DNA from: Akkermansia muciniphila
Lineage (GTDB): Bacteria > Verrucomicrobiota > Verrucomicrobiia > Limisphaerales > UBA9464
NCBI GenBank assembly: GCA_945898055.1
Contig: CAMDGV010000009.1
Span: forward strand, 1 to 64,000
Length of the DNA stretch: 64,000 nucleotides
Reading direction: 5' to 3'
Part shown: positions 41,687 to 50,989 of the stretch, one piece after another
How the letters are laid out: every line of letters starts with the position of its first letter
How positions within the stretch are numbered: position 1 is the first letter of the stretch
Notes under the pieces: model-generated
Told to the model about the DNA's origin: nothing
Database searches by the model: none
The model's input: the letters and a program-made list of their open reading frames with translations, nothing else
Program-made: the position numbers and the translations under genes

Positions 41687-43428
41687 TGACCTGCCACCTT
41701 CTCCTCAACTAACAAACCCTTCACGTGCTCTTCCGTTTGGGTCACTCGGAGAACTTCCTCCACTGTGGTCACCCCCGCCTTCACCTTGCGCCAACCATCT
41801 TGGCGCAAAGTCCGCATTCCTTGTCTGCGTGAAACGTCGGCAATCGTTGCCGCTGAAGCCCGATTCATCACCAACGGCCGAATGGCCTCAGTAACTAGCA
41901 GCAATTCGTGAATGCCGGTTCGCCCTTGATAGCCCATCTGACGGCAGGCTTCGCACCCGAGCCCTTTCAGAAAGGTCGTTGTGTCTATTTCTGCTTCTGG
42001 AAAACCAATTTTAATTAAATAATCTCGGTCGATTTTTTGCGGACGACTGCAATGAGGACACAAGGTTCGAACTAAACGCTGGGCCATAACTGCCTCGACC
42101 GAAGAGGCGACCAGAAAAGGCTCAATCCCCATATCGATCAACCGCGTAAAGGCACTCGAAGCATCGTTGGTATGTAAGGTGCTAAAAACCAAATGTCCGG
42201 TGAGGGACGCTCGAATGGCAATCTCGGCGGTCTCCGTATCTCGAATTTCACCGATCATGACCACGTTCGGATCCTGCCGCAAAATATGTCGTAACCCGAC
42301 GGCAAAGGTCAGTCCGATATCCGAGCGGACTGGAATTTGATTGATCCCTTTTAATTCATATTCCACCGGTTCCTCGATGGTGATGATCCGTTTAGTGACC
42401 GAATTGATTGTGGAAAGAAAAGCGTAAAGCGAGGTCGATTTACCCGAACCCGTGGGGCCTGTTACCAAGACGATACCATGGGGTTTGACGATAATTTCTC
42501 GGATCGCCGCATCTTCGTCCGCGGCAAATCCTAATTTGTCCAAACTAAAGAAAATTTTACCGCGCAAGAGGAGTCGCAATGAAACTGACTCGCCCCAAAC
42601 CGTGGGAACTGTTGAAACACGGATATCAATTTCTTCACCTTTGATCCGCACATTGATTCGGCCGTCTTGCGGCAACCTCTTCTCGGCAATGTTCATGCCA
42701 GCCATCACTTTGATGCGTGATATAAGCGCTGGTTGATACCGCTTAATCTGCGGTGGTAAGGGTGTTTGATGCAGAATGCCGTCAATCCGGTAACGAATCC
42801 GTAATTCATCCTCAGACGGTTCAAAATGAATGTCGGTTGCGCGATCCTTGAATGCCTCCCAAATGACCTGATTGACGAACTTAATGACGCTAGCGTCTTG
42901 ATCGTCTCCAGTAATCTCTCGACCGCCTTCAATTTCGAGGTCGAACGTATCATCCTCTTCGGCCATTTCATCCAAGGTCTCTGCACCCACCCCGTAATAT
43001 TTCTTCAACGACTTCTCGATCTCAGCGGCGGGTGCCAAGGCTAGGAGAAGTGGCCCTTTGGCGTCATATTGTATACCCGCAAGCATCCCAGGATCAAATG
43101 GGTCAGCGACCGCAACGGAAAGTTCGCCCGCTTCGTCCGCGAAAGGCATCACATTAAACTGGAAAGCGACCTTGGTACTGATCCTTTTTCGCACATCTGC
43201 TGTGATAGAAAGCTTCGCTAAATCAATGAATGGTAACTTTAAAGCGGCCGCCAGTTTCTGTAAGAATATCTCTTCGGATAGACCGGATTCCCGGGCAAAA
43301 AAAGCCAACCGTGCCTCCGTGCCTCCCGCTTCAATACCCTGTCGCCACGCACTATTCCATCGATCAAACTGGACTGGGGTAATTATCCCAGCTTTTTCGA
43401 GAACGGACTTGATTGGAGAGTAAGACAT
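41683..43428 (-). CDS. gspE: GspE/PulE-type secretion ATPase
   Basis: About 581 residues from ATG 43428 (the ORF track starts at a TTG two codons earlier). The N-terminal MshEN-type domain (AGIITPVQFDRW, LAKLSITADVRKRIS) precedes the ATPase core: Walker A VTGPTGSGKSTSLYAF, Asp-box region IITIEEPVEYEL, Walker B VVMIGEIRDTETAEIA and the His box LVFSTLHTNDA. A four-Cys zinc site (CPHCSRP, then GCEACRQMGY) is the type found in GspE. It powers pseudopilus assembly. It is the first gene of the secretion cassette; no gspF or gspG lies nearby, so the rest must be encoded elsewhere. Confidence 0.95.
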   Translation of the reverse strand: MSYSPIKSVLEKAGIITPVQFDRWNSAWRQGIEAGGTEARLAFFARESGLSEEIFLQKLAAALKLPFIDLAKLSITADVRKRISTKVAFQFNVMPFADEAGELSVAVADPFDPGMLAGIQYDAKGPLLLALAPAAEIEKSLKKYYGVGAETLDEMAEEDDTFDLEIEGGREITGDDQDASVIKFVNQVIWEAFKDRATDIHFEPSEDELRIRYRIDGILHQTPLPPQIKRYQPALISRIKVMAGMNIAEKRLPQDGRINVRIKGEEIDIRVSTVPTVWGESVSLRLLLRGKIFFSLDKLGFAADEDAAIREIIVKPHGIVLVTGPTGSGKSTSLYAFLSTINSVTKRIITIEEPVEYELKGINQIPVRSDIGLTFAVGLRHILRQDPNVVMIGEIRDTETAEIAIRASLTGHLVFSTLHTNDASSAFTRLIDMGIEPFLVASSVEAVMAQRLVRTLCPHCSRPQKIDRDYLIKIGFPEAEIDTTTFLKGLGCEACRQMGYQGRTGIHELLLVTEAIRPLVMNRASAATIADVSRRQGMRTLRQDGWRKVKAGVTTVEEVLRVTQTEEHVKGLLVEEKVAGQ

Positions 43429-43434
43429 TGGCAA

Positions 43435-43768
43435 TACGACGCGCCTTCAACGTCGTTCAGTTGGAAAAGTTGCAACGGAATGTACAGCAAGGTCCACACC
43501 GGATTCTCAGTCTTTATTTTTCTCCAATGTCTTGGCTCGAGTGATCGACTTCGTTTGCCTCGTCAAAGCGCGCGGTAAAACGTGCTGATTACGGCGGGGC
43601 ACCGGCCCTGTAGGGACAAAATGATGAGCGCCCTGTGACTCAACCTTGGACGGTCAGTGAAGTAGGCTCCAAGGCTGCTAATGTCGTCGCTGAGACCGAT
43701 CTGGAGGTGCTGTGCACCTTCGTTGGTGAATCGGGTTCTTTGTCCTATTTCAGGCCACTCTTTTTTCC
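43435..43768. other. Intergenic gap between gspE and xseA, no xseB
   Basis: This 334-nt stretch follows the xseA stop on the minus strand and precedes gspE transcription. A plus-strand ORF at 43635-43910 overlaps xseA and has no recognisable domain. A minus-strand frame is open for about 68 codons from just after the xseA stop but lacks a start codon and a family motif. The small subunit gene xseB, commonly next to xseA, was not found here. A short palindrome GGTGCTGTGCACC lies near 43708. Confidence 0.35.
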
Positions 43769-45181
43769 TTACGACTCCACTTTTTTAGTTTCAGTTACCA
43801 CACTCGTTATCTCTCCACGAGCCAAGCGTGTCTGTAACAAAGTTCCAGTCCCAACGACAGTCGAGTCTCGTACCAATTTCCCTGTGATCGCATCAAAAGT
43901 GAGGGAATAGCCACGATCTAAAACACTTTGAGGTGAAAGTAGTCGCAATCTTGCTTCCAATGCTTTCAAAGCCCGACGCTGCCGTTCCAATTCCGCTGCC
44001 GGCAGTAAGGATAATCGCTGGATCACTCCATCCAAGGACAGTCGCCATCCCCGTAAACGCACGGCCGGACGCACCGCTGACAACCGCTGGTGACGTCCCG
44101 CTAAGTCACGTCGACGTTCCTTCAAGTTGCGCAGGAGTGCCTGTTTCAAAGCATCTATCGCCTCATCGAGTCGCTGCGCACGCTCTTCCAGACGGCGGCG
44201 TGGGTGCATTCGCAAGAGGCGACGACGCAGACGGTTTAGATCGTCTTCAGCGAGTCTGAGTTCGGCCTCGATAGCCGCGAGAAGTCGATTGCCTGATTCT
44301 TGAATGAACCCGCGACTTGCCACATAATGTTCGGAGAGAATTTCAGCAGCGGCACTCGGGGTTGCTGCTCGTAAATCAGCGGCAAAATCGGCGATCGTAA
44401 AATCGATCTCGTGACCCACCGCTGAAATGACTGGCACGGCAGACGAAACTATCGCTCGGGCCACACACTCTTCATTGAAGCACCAGAGATCTTCGATTGA
44501 GCCGCCGCCCCGGGTGACCAAGATCAAATCGACCCGACCTCCTTGAGCTGCATACCGATTTAAACGGCCGATGGCTGCCGCAATTTCAGAGGCGGCACTG
44601 GAGCCTTGGACTCGGACAGGTTCCAATAAAATCATCGGCGAAAACCGACGCTGCAGGACGTGTAAGACATCTCGGATGGCTGCCCCCGTCGGAGAGGTTA
44701 CTAGTCCAATTTGCAAGGGAAACTTCGGAATCATCCGCTTGCGGTTCGAATCAAAAAGCCCTTCCGCCGCCAAGCGAACCTTCAAACGTTCGAAGGCAGC
44801 TTGCAGAGCGCCCACTCCGGCGACTTCGACGTCACTCACCCTTAACTGATAATTCCCACGCACCTCATAAACGGTGAGATCTCCAGTGAGAACGACCTGA
44901 GCCCCTTCCTTTAGAGCCGCCCGTCCCGAGCCCCCCTGCCCTCGAAACAAAACACAACTCAATTGCGCTGCCGCATCCTTAAGGACAAAATAAGCGTGAC
45001 CCGATGATTGTAATCGATAGTTGGAGACTTCGCCGGCCACACGTCGATCGACAAAGCTCCCTTCAATTTGACGCTTCAATTGCAAGGTCAACTCGCTGAC
45101 CGTTTCAGCTTTCCGAACGATGTCCGTCGGACTGAAAAGTTCGTTACCAAACTCCCACTGACTTTTGCTCCCACGCGCCAT
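43769..45181 (-). CDS. xseA: Exodeoxyribonuclease VII large subunit
   Basis: 470 residues. The N-terminal OB fold (about 20-120: VSELTLQLKRQIEGSF, VAGEVSNYRLQSSGHAYFVLKD) binds single-stranded DNA. The catalytic domain carries the family motifs GLVTSPTGAAIRDVLHVL, VTRGGGSIEDLWCFN and SAVGHEIDFTIADFAADLRA. A long coiled-coil region (about 290-420) and a C-terminal beta element (LDRGYSLTFDAITGKLV) follow. Together with XseB it degrades single-stranded DNA to oligonucleotides. It lies 12 nt downstream of the YmdB-type gene, so the two are probably co-transcribed. Confidence 0.95.
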   Translation of the reverse strand: MARGSKSQWEFGNELFSPTDIVRKAETVSELTLQLKRQIEGSFVDRRVAGEVSNYRLQSSGHAYFVLKDAAAQLSCVLFRGQGGSGRAALKEGAQVVLTGDLTVYEVRGNYQLRVSDVEVAGVGALQAAFERLKVRLAAEGLFDSNRKRMIPKFPLQIGLVTSPTGAAIRDVLHVLQRRFSPMILLEPVRVQGSSAASEIAAAIGRLNRYAAQGGRVDLILVTRGGGSIEDLWCFNEECVARAIVSSAVPVISAVGHEIDFTIADFAADLRAATPSAAAEILSEHYVASRGFIQESGNRLLAAIEAELRLAEDDLNRLRRRLLRMHPRRRLEERAQRLDEAIDALKQALLRNLKERRRDLAGRHQRLSAVRPAVRLRGWRLSLDGVIQRLSLLPAAELERQRRALKALEARLRLLSPQSVLDRGYSLTFDAITGKLVRDSTVVGTGTLLQTRLARGEITSVVTETKKVES

Positions 45182-45193
45182 AATGATCTTGGT

Positions 45194-45991
45194 TCAAGCC
45201 TCGGTTAGAGCTTCCGATACACGGCGAATACTGCGCGCTCGGCCGGTCGTTTCATCGATATCAATCAAGGCCCCCTGAAGCCGTATCCAACCCGATGCCA
45301 CCTCGAGTCGTTGGGGTTGGTTGGTCAGAAAACGGCGAATCACCGGAGCAACCTCACGACCTAAGACCGAATCATGCGGGCCAGTAAATCCGGCATCGGT
45401 CAAATAAGCAGTCCCACCGGGAAAGACGTTTTCATCCGCCGTTTGCACATGGGTATGTGTTCCCACCACCGCAGAAACCTTCCCATCCAACATTCGCCCC
45501 ATCGCAATCTTTTCGGAGGTCGCTTCTCCGTGAAAATCCATAAAAATGATCGGAGTAAAAGCTCTGATTCGTTCCACTTCGACGATGGCCAAAGTGAACG
45601 GATTTTCAATGGCGGGCATAAAGGTGCGCGCTTGAAAATTTAAGACGGCTACTGACGGTTGCCCCGACCGTTCGACAATGATACTTCCCGATCCTGGCAC
45701 GCCAACCGGATAATTACCGGGTCGCAAAAGTCGAGGTTCCTTGGCTAGCAACGCCGCCGTTTCCTTCTGGTCCCAGACATGGTCACCGGTGGTAATGACG
45801 TCTACCCCATAACTGAAAAGTTCCGTCGCAATCGTTGCAGTGATTCCATTCCCGCCGGCGCTGTTCTCTCCATTGGCCACAACAAAGCCAATGCCCTCTC
45901 GATCCACTAATTTAGGCAGCAAGAGGCGGACCGCTCGACGGCCTGGTTCTCCGACGATATCACCAAGAAACAAGAGAATCACCGGCCCCAA
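45194..45991 (-). CDS. ymdB: YmdB-type cyclic-nucleotide phosphodiesterase (TIGR00282)
   Basis: 265 residues. Metal-binding motifs of this metallophosphoesterase family are complete: FLGDIVGEPGRRAV (N-terminal Asp), VANGENSAGG, TTGDHVWDQKE, MDFHGEATSEKIAMG and GTHTHVQTADE. TIGR00282 enzymes hydrolyse 2',3'-cyclic nucleotides or cAMP-type substrates and affect RNA turnover and development in Bacillus; the role here is inferred. It is cytoplasmic. The following xseA gene starts 12 nt downstream. Confidence 0.93.
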   Translation of the reverse strand: MGPVILLFLGDIVGEPGRRAVRLLLPKLVDREGIGFVVANGENSAGGNGITATIATELFSYGVDVITTGDHVWDQKETAALLAKEPRLLRPGNYPVGVPGSGSIIVERSGQPSVAVLNFQARTFMPAIENPFTLAIVEVERIRAFTPIIFMDFHGEATSEKIAMGRMLDGKVSAVVGTHTHVQTADENVFPGGTAYLTDAGFTGPHDSVLGREVAPVIRRFLTNQPQRLEVASGWIRLQGALIDIDETTGRARSIRRVSEALTEA

Positions 45992-46093
45992 TCCTGCCTG
46001 TCCAGTCTCCTCGGTGGAAGCCGAATGACCCAGAACGTCGTTTCTAATTTCCGAGTGATTAGCGAAGAAACCGCACTTGAAAGGGATTTAGAA

Positions 46094-47953
46094 TTAAGGG
46101 CTCTGGCGAAGAACAGTGAGGCGTCGAGTTTGGATACCTTTAAATTCCTGCTTGTCACCCTTCGGCCAGATGATTTCAACAGACTCTGCACTCCCATTAG
46201 GGCCGAGTCCGATCGTCACGGGAAGTTCGCTGGAGCTGAGGTAACCCCGAGTGGCCGTTATTTCGCGATTAAATTGATGAGATCCGCTGCGAACCCGGAT
46301 GCGGGCACCGATGGAGTCTCGGTTGCAAGTGGATCCGACCAACTTCAGGCGGATCCAAGAGTGCCCCAACGATTGATCGTTGCGAAGTAACATCGGGGCG
46401 CCGCCCGCCTGGGTGAGGATCAGGTCATCATCGCCGTCGCCATCGATATCAGCTCGAGCACCGCCCCGTCCGACAATGGGTGTAAACAGGGCAGAACCCG
46501 CTTGAGCCGATTGGACCGGTACGAAGCCGGCATCGCCGGCATTCCAAAAGAGTTGCGCGCTTTGTCGATACTTTTGACTGGCTTGAACCTTGGTAATTTC
46601 CTCTTCCAGATGCCCATTGGAGCTCAGCAAATCGAGTCGCCCATCCAGATCCCAATCGAAGAAAAACACCCCGAATTTGAGCGGGAGTCGACTGACAGGT
46701 CCGATGCCCCAAGAAATAGATTCGTCGGTGAACAGTCCAGGATCCGTCCCAGCGACATAGAGCGCCGTCATTTCATTGGCAAAATTACCAATAGCAATTC
46801 CGAGTCGACCGTCCGGAGTAAATCGGGCGGTATCAATTCCCATGGCGCCCCGAGTGTTGCCGTAGCTATCGAAGGCCAGACCGGTTAGAGCGCCCACTTC
46901 CTCAAATCGACCGTCCTTCCGGTTTTGAAAGACGAAGTTTTGTACCGTATCATTGGCGACGATCAGGTCCATGAAGCTGTCGTTATTAAAATCAACAGCA
47001 GCGACTCCTAGAGTCTTGGCTGCGGGGACTCCCGTGGCAGGGTTCTTGATCTGGACGCCAGCCGTCGCACTTATGTCGGTGAAGGTGCCATCCCCGTTGT
47101 TGCGATAAAGATAAGGAAAAGTGCCTTCAAAATTCATCGGGGGGCCATAAGCGCGGGTTGTACCATCGATTTTGTAGCCCACTTCTGCGTCGATTTCCCG
47201 CGACCACTTGACATAATTTGCCACAAACAGATCCAGATCACCGTCGTTATCGAGATCAAACCAAGTAGCCGCAGTACTCCAGTCGCTCGATTTCCCACCA
47301 ACCCCGGATTGGATGGTGACATTATGGAAGTGCCCACCCCCGTCATTGTGGAACAAATGAGCTCCACCGATGGCAGTAATCAAGATATCAGGTTTCCCAT
47401 CGTTATCGTAGTCGGCCACTGCCGCGCCCATTCCATGGAGAGGTTGATCAAGACCAGAACCCACCGTGACATCGGTGAAGTGGATAGAGCCATTCGGGAG
47501 GGTGTCATTGCGATAGAGGCGCGAGGATTGAGATCCGTCCTTTTGCTTGGACCAAGACCAAGAAGTGCCATTGACCAGCAAGAGATCTGGATCGCCATCG
47601 TCGTCAAAATCGAGAAAAGCGACCCCGCTACCCATGGTTTCAGGGAGAAGTTTTTCACCATCGGCACCGCTCACATGGGTGAAAGAAATTCCGGCGACGG
47701 CAGTAATATCGGTAAAGGGCGCCGTTGGGACCGAGAAAGCGGTTTTATTGGTGGACGAGAGTGGGGCCTCCAAGAGGGTGATTTGAACTTTCGCAGTTGG
47801 GGTTCGGTTACGCAGCAAGAGGTAAGCTCCAATCCCGATGATAAGAAGAGCACCTAGGAGAACGATGGACCCTTTAAGACCGGCGGTGATTGCGCGGTCG
47901 TCGTGAGGGGCTAATTCCTCGTGATCATGATTAGGTTTAGGCGCGGGTGGCAT
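46094..47953 (-). CDS. CRTAC1-like FG-GAP/ASPIC-UnbV protein
   Basis: 619 residues. One membrane segment at about 28-45 (GSIVLLGALLIIGIGAYLLL) anchors a large extracytoplasmic part. Six calcium-binding FG-GAP/VCBS repeats are visible by the DxDxDGxxD pattern: FDDDGDPDLLLV, YDNDGKPDILIT, LDNDGDLDLFVA, FNNDSFMDLIVA, WDLDGRLDLLSS and IDGDGDDDLILT. The ASPIC/UnbV domain ends the protein (NREITATRGYLSSSELPVTIGLG). It lies 27 nt downstream of the multi-heme cytochrome gene on the same strand, so the two are a likely operon. The role is unknown; binding of an extracellular partner is possible. Confidence 0.9.
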   Translation of the reverse strand: MPPAPKPNHDHEELAPHDDRAITAGLKGSIVLLGALLIIGIGAYLLLRNRTPTAKVQITLLEAPLSSTNKTAFSVPTAPFTDITAVAGISFTHVSGADGEKLLPETMGSGVAFLDFDDDGDPDLLLVNGTSWSWSKQKDGSQSSRLYRNDTLPNGSIHFTDVTVGSGLDQPLHGMGAAVADYDNDGKPDILITAIGGAHLFHNDGGGHFHNVTIQSGVGGKSSDWSTAATWFDLDNDGDLDLFVANYVKWSREIDAEVGYKIDGTTRAYGPPMNFEGTFPYLYRNNGDGTFTDISATAGVQIKNPATGVPAAKTLGVAAVDFNNDSFMDLIVANDTVQNFVFQNRKDGRFEEVGALTGLAFDSYGNTRGAMGIDTARFTPDGRLGIAIGNFANEMTALYVAGTDPGLFTDESISWGIGPVSRLPLKFGVFFFDWDLDGRLDLLSSNGHLEEEITKVQASQKYRQSAQLFWNAGDAGFVPVQSAQAGSALFTPIVGRGGARADIDGDGDDDLILTQAGGAPMLLRNDQSLGHSWIRLKLVGSTCNRDSIGARIRVRSGSHQFNREITATRGYLSSSELPVTIGLGPNGSAESVEIIWPKGDKQEFKGIQTRRLTVLRQSP

Positions 47954-47980
47954 AGCATCAGAATTGAGTCGGCCTGAGCA

Positions 47981-50857
47981 TCATGGGGGCGAAAGAGCCT
48001 CCGGTCGTTGGAGGTCGTAGATAACAATAGCCTGCGCGGCACGGTCGGCAGCCGGGTGGGCTCGGCGGGCAATGGCGACGGCTCGATCGCGAGCATTGTC
48101 ATCGGGTCGATACCGTTCGTGAAGCTGCCGGTGCTTTTCACTGCGGACCGGATCGTTCAAGCTGGCGTGAATAAGACCAAGATTATAGTGAGCGGTTAAG
48201 TTCTCACTATCGATGAGCAGAGTTTCTTCAAAGCGCTGCGCAGCGGCCCGAAGAAAGTCGCGTTGCTTTTCCGGATGCGCCCGTTCCATTTTTGCGCGTT
48301 CGAAGAGGGATTGGCCCAATTCATTAATGACCTCGTAATCTCGGCTGAAGTTCAGACCACGGCGGTCCAATTCTGGGTAGCGATCTTCAAGAATCGATTT
48401 GAGATCACGGATCGCGGCGTCGAGGAAGCCATTCTGTTTATTAACCAAACCACTCAGCCAAGCGGTGGTCCAGCGATTTGCGGCAGGGGTGAATCGATTT
48501 GTATCACCGGCCCGTTGGAGAGCGTTGACCGTTTCGTCAAGGCGCCCTTCTTTGAAGAAAACCCGCGCAAGATTGAGCGCACCATCGGCGCGGCCGAGAC
48601 GTTCCACTTGAGTGAAGGCATCGGCGGCTTGGATGAGTTCTCCTTTTTCACTGCCACGATCCCCTTTTAGAAAGAGGCCAATACCGTAGTCATTCCAACG
48701 TTGCCAGAGAGGAATCACTGTAATGGAATTGGTCTTCGGCGGAAGAGAGCCTCCTTCAATTTCAAAGGTCAGACGGTCGGAAGCCAACAGGGAAATCGGC
48801 AGGTCATTGGTGACTTGCAAAGGAGCCCCCTGTTTGTACTGAGATCCGTAGACATAATTAAAGTAGATCGCATCGAATTTTCGGTACTGAACTTTGACGT
48901 CGACGGTGAGCGGTGTTTTTTGGTTTTCGGGAACAGTTAAACGGTAGTGAAGGACATGAGCTGCCCCTGGTGGTATTTGGTTGTTATAAAGCGGAGTAAA
49001 GATGTCCTGAGCATTTCGTTGATCAATGCGTTGACCCTCGCGATCGAGCATATAGACATTGAGAAAGTGAGCCCAAGGATCTACTTCGCCGTACCGACCA
49101 CGGCCACCGGAGCGGCCGATCGTGCGGTCAGCATCAGTCACTTCGACATCCGCCCAAAGTTCGTTGGAATCCACCGTTCCCTGAGTGAGGGGATGACCGA
49201 GTCGAAGGGTTCGCACGACGGTTTCGATCAGATAAGTCTGCCCAGGTTTTAGTCGTGGCATCGAAGGCCGAAGCGGGGCGATCAGGCGTCCATCGATTGT
49301 GCCGCCCTCTTTTACCCCGAAGATATCAACTCGGATGCAATCTTTGAGAAAAGCCTGATGTTTCTCGATCGCAGCTTTTCGATCGGTGGGTGAGGAAATG
49401 AGTGTTGATGCGACCGCCGTATTAGCCGATGGAAAGAAGTGGCTATGGACCGAGAGATGGTCGTTAGTGCCGTAGCGCTTGGCGGCGAAGTCATCCGATT
49501 TTTCCAGCGGCATATGGCATTCGGCACAATTGAGCTTAGCTTGATCGGGGTAGTAAAATGCGCGTGCATTGACACCGGAAACACCCGAGAGAAGAAAGGA
49601 GTCGTAGTGATTTTGGCCTCGGAGGAACTCCTTATATTTATTGACGGCTTTAGGGATGCCGACCTTGTGACAGACCGAGCAGAATTCTGCGGTTTTGTGG
49701 AAAGGTTTAAGGAATGTTTGTTTATGAAACTCAGGTTTTCCTTTGACCAATTGTTTATTGACAAAGAAGGCTAATGAATCTTTGGGCGAGAAGGCAAAGG
49801 GATACTGCACCGGTTCCTCGATGGTGTAGTTGGCATTACCGATGTGGCCTTTTTCCGAACCTTCCAAGCGCGTAATAGAATGGCAAGCCACGCAAGTAAT
49901 ACCAGCCTGCGAGGTTGGGTGTTTGAGCATATCGAAATCCGGATCATCAAAAGCGCCTGAGAAGAAAGGAACAGGATCATGGCACCCCGCGCACCAACGC
50001 GACATTTGCACGGAGCCATCTCGAGCGAGAGCGAGGTCTCGAGTGCCTTTAATCGTCGCCAGGTAAAATGGATTATTGAAGGAGCTAAATTTATGGGCGG
50101 AATGGATATGGGAATTGTAGGCCGCCGGATGACATTCCAAGCAGTATTGATCGTTCATCAAGGCTTTGGCTTGAATAAAAGAGCCCGACGAGGTGCGAGC
50201 ACTACTGGGCATGAAGTATTTTTCGCCTGAGATCGGAGCTTTGGCTGACCAGACTCTTGGGTCGTGGCGGTGGAGAGCAATCATTCCAGCGACGGTGGCG
50301 ACCACGGCACCACCCCAAGCGAGGCCGACGTTCCATCGAATCCGAGGTCCGGCCAAGCGGTGGAGAATGTAGAGCCAGACACAGAGTAAGGGAGCCACAA
50401 CGTGGGCCCAATAGGCGATACTTCGACCCTTCTCCGACTTTATTTGGATAAATTCCAAGCCATCGAATCGCACGAGGACAATACCCGAAACCAAGACAAC
50501 CAAGCTAATGAGAAAAAGAGCATACCCGACATAGACAGCTTTGCGATTCGGTCGATTCCAAGTGTTGCGAATATGAACAACATTAAAGGCGAGAAACGGA
50601 ACAATGAAGAGGAGTCCAACGATCAGGTGACCGAGGAATTGCAGTTGATAAAAATAGTTTTGGTAACTGATGCCTTGGTCGCGTTCGAGCCAAGTCATGA
50701 GTGTCACCGTGAGCAAGTAGACAGAATTTGCGCCTAAAAGTGCGAGCAAGGCCCACACGGTATTGAGGATCCAACGCAGGCGCGGTCCAACGGCGCGATT
50801 GTAGCGCCGTTGAGTTCCTAGGGTCTTTTTGGAATCGACTGAGGAAGATTCATCCAT
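47981..50857 (-). CDS. Membrane multi-heme cytochrome c with TPR tail
   Basis: 958 residues with three regions. The N-terminal ~200 residues carry five membrane segments, with His in FLGHLIVG, NVVHIRN, YWAHVVAP and ILHRLAG that could ligate b-type hemes. A periplasmic region follows with five CxxCH heme motifs: CLECHPAAY (about 240), CAGCHDPV (288), CVACHS (322), CSVCHK (394) and CAECHMP (445). Around 600-700 there are beta-rich stretches, and the C-terminal ~200 residues have TPR-like helices (YNLGLIHASLNDP). It may carry electrons from the membrane quinone pool outward; this is inference. The CRTAC1-like gene follows 27 nt on. Confidence 0.9.
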   Translation of the reverse strand: MDESSSVDSKKTLGTQRRYNRAVGPRLRWILNTVWALLALLGANSVYLLTVTLMTWLERDQGISYQNYFYQLQFLGHLIVGLLFIVPFLAFNVVHIRNTWNRPNRKAVYVGYALFLISLVVLVSGIVLVRFDGLEFIQIKSEKGRSIAYWAHVVAPLLCVWLYILHRLAGPRIRWNVGLAWGGAVVATVAGMIALHRHDPRVWSAKAPISGEKYFMPSSARTSSGSFIQAKALMNDQYCLECHPAAYNSHIHSAHKFSSFNNPFYLATIKGTRDLALARDGSVQMSRWCAGCHDPVPFFSGAFDDPDFDMLKHPTSQAGITCVACHSITRLEGSEKGHIGNANYTIEEPVQYPFAFSPKDSLAFFVNKQLVKGKPEFHKQTFLKPFHKTAEFCSVCHKVGIPKAVNKYKEFLRGQNHYDSFLLSGVSGVNARAFYYPDQAKLNCAECHMPLEKSDDFAAKRYGTNDHLSVHSHFFPSANTAVASTLISSPTDRKAAIEKHQAFLKDCIRVDIFGVKEGGTIDGRLIAPLRPSMPRLKPGQTYLIETVVRTLRLGHPLTQGTVDSNELWADVEVTDADRTIGRSGGRGRYGEVDPWAHFLNVYMLDREGQRIDQRNAQDIFTPLYNNQIPPGAAHVLHYRLTVPENQKTPLTVDVKVQYRKFDAIYFNYVYGSQYKQGAPLQVTNDLPISLLASDRLTFEIEGGSLPPKTNSITVIPLWQRWNDYGIGLFLKGDRGSEKGELIQAADAFTQVERLGRADGALNLARVFFKEGRLDETVNALQRAGDTNRFTPAANRWTTAWLSGLVNKQNGFLDAAIRDLKSILEDRYPELDRRGLNFSRDYEVINELGQSLFERAKMERAHPEKQRDFLRAAAQRFEETLLIDSENLTAHYNLGLIHASLNDPVRSEKHRQLHERYRPDDNARDRAVAIARRAHPAADRAAQAIVIYDLQRPEALSPP

Positions 50858-50989
50858 GTCTTTTGGAAGTGTATAGTCAACTTAGCTAGATGTCGCTCCA
50901 GCTATTAGGGGTAGGAAGCTTTAATTTGGGGGCGAGTGGGTGGAAAGGTTGTTGATAAGTGGCAAGAGAATTGAGGTTGAAGATTGAAA

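Noticed and set aside
43635-43910. 91-aa plus-strand ORF near the end of xseA
   Set aside because: It overlaps the xseA C-terminus and has no recognisable domain or upstream signal.
47309-47857. 182-aa plus-strand ORF opposite the FG-GAP gene
   Set aside because: It is a shadow of a calcium-repeat coding region whose repeated DxDxDG pattern is unambiguous on the minus strand.
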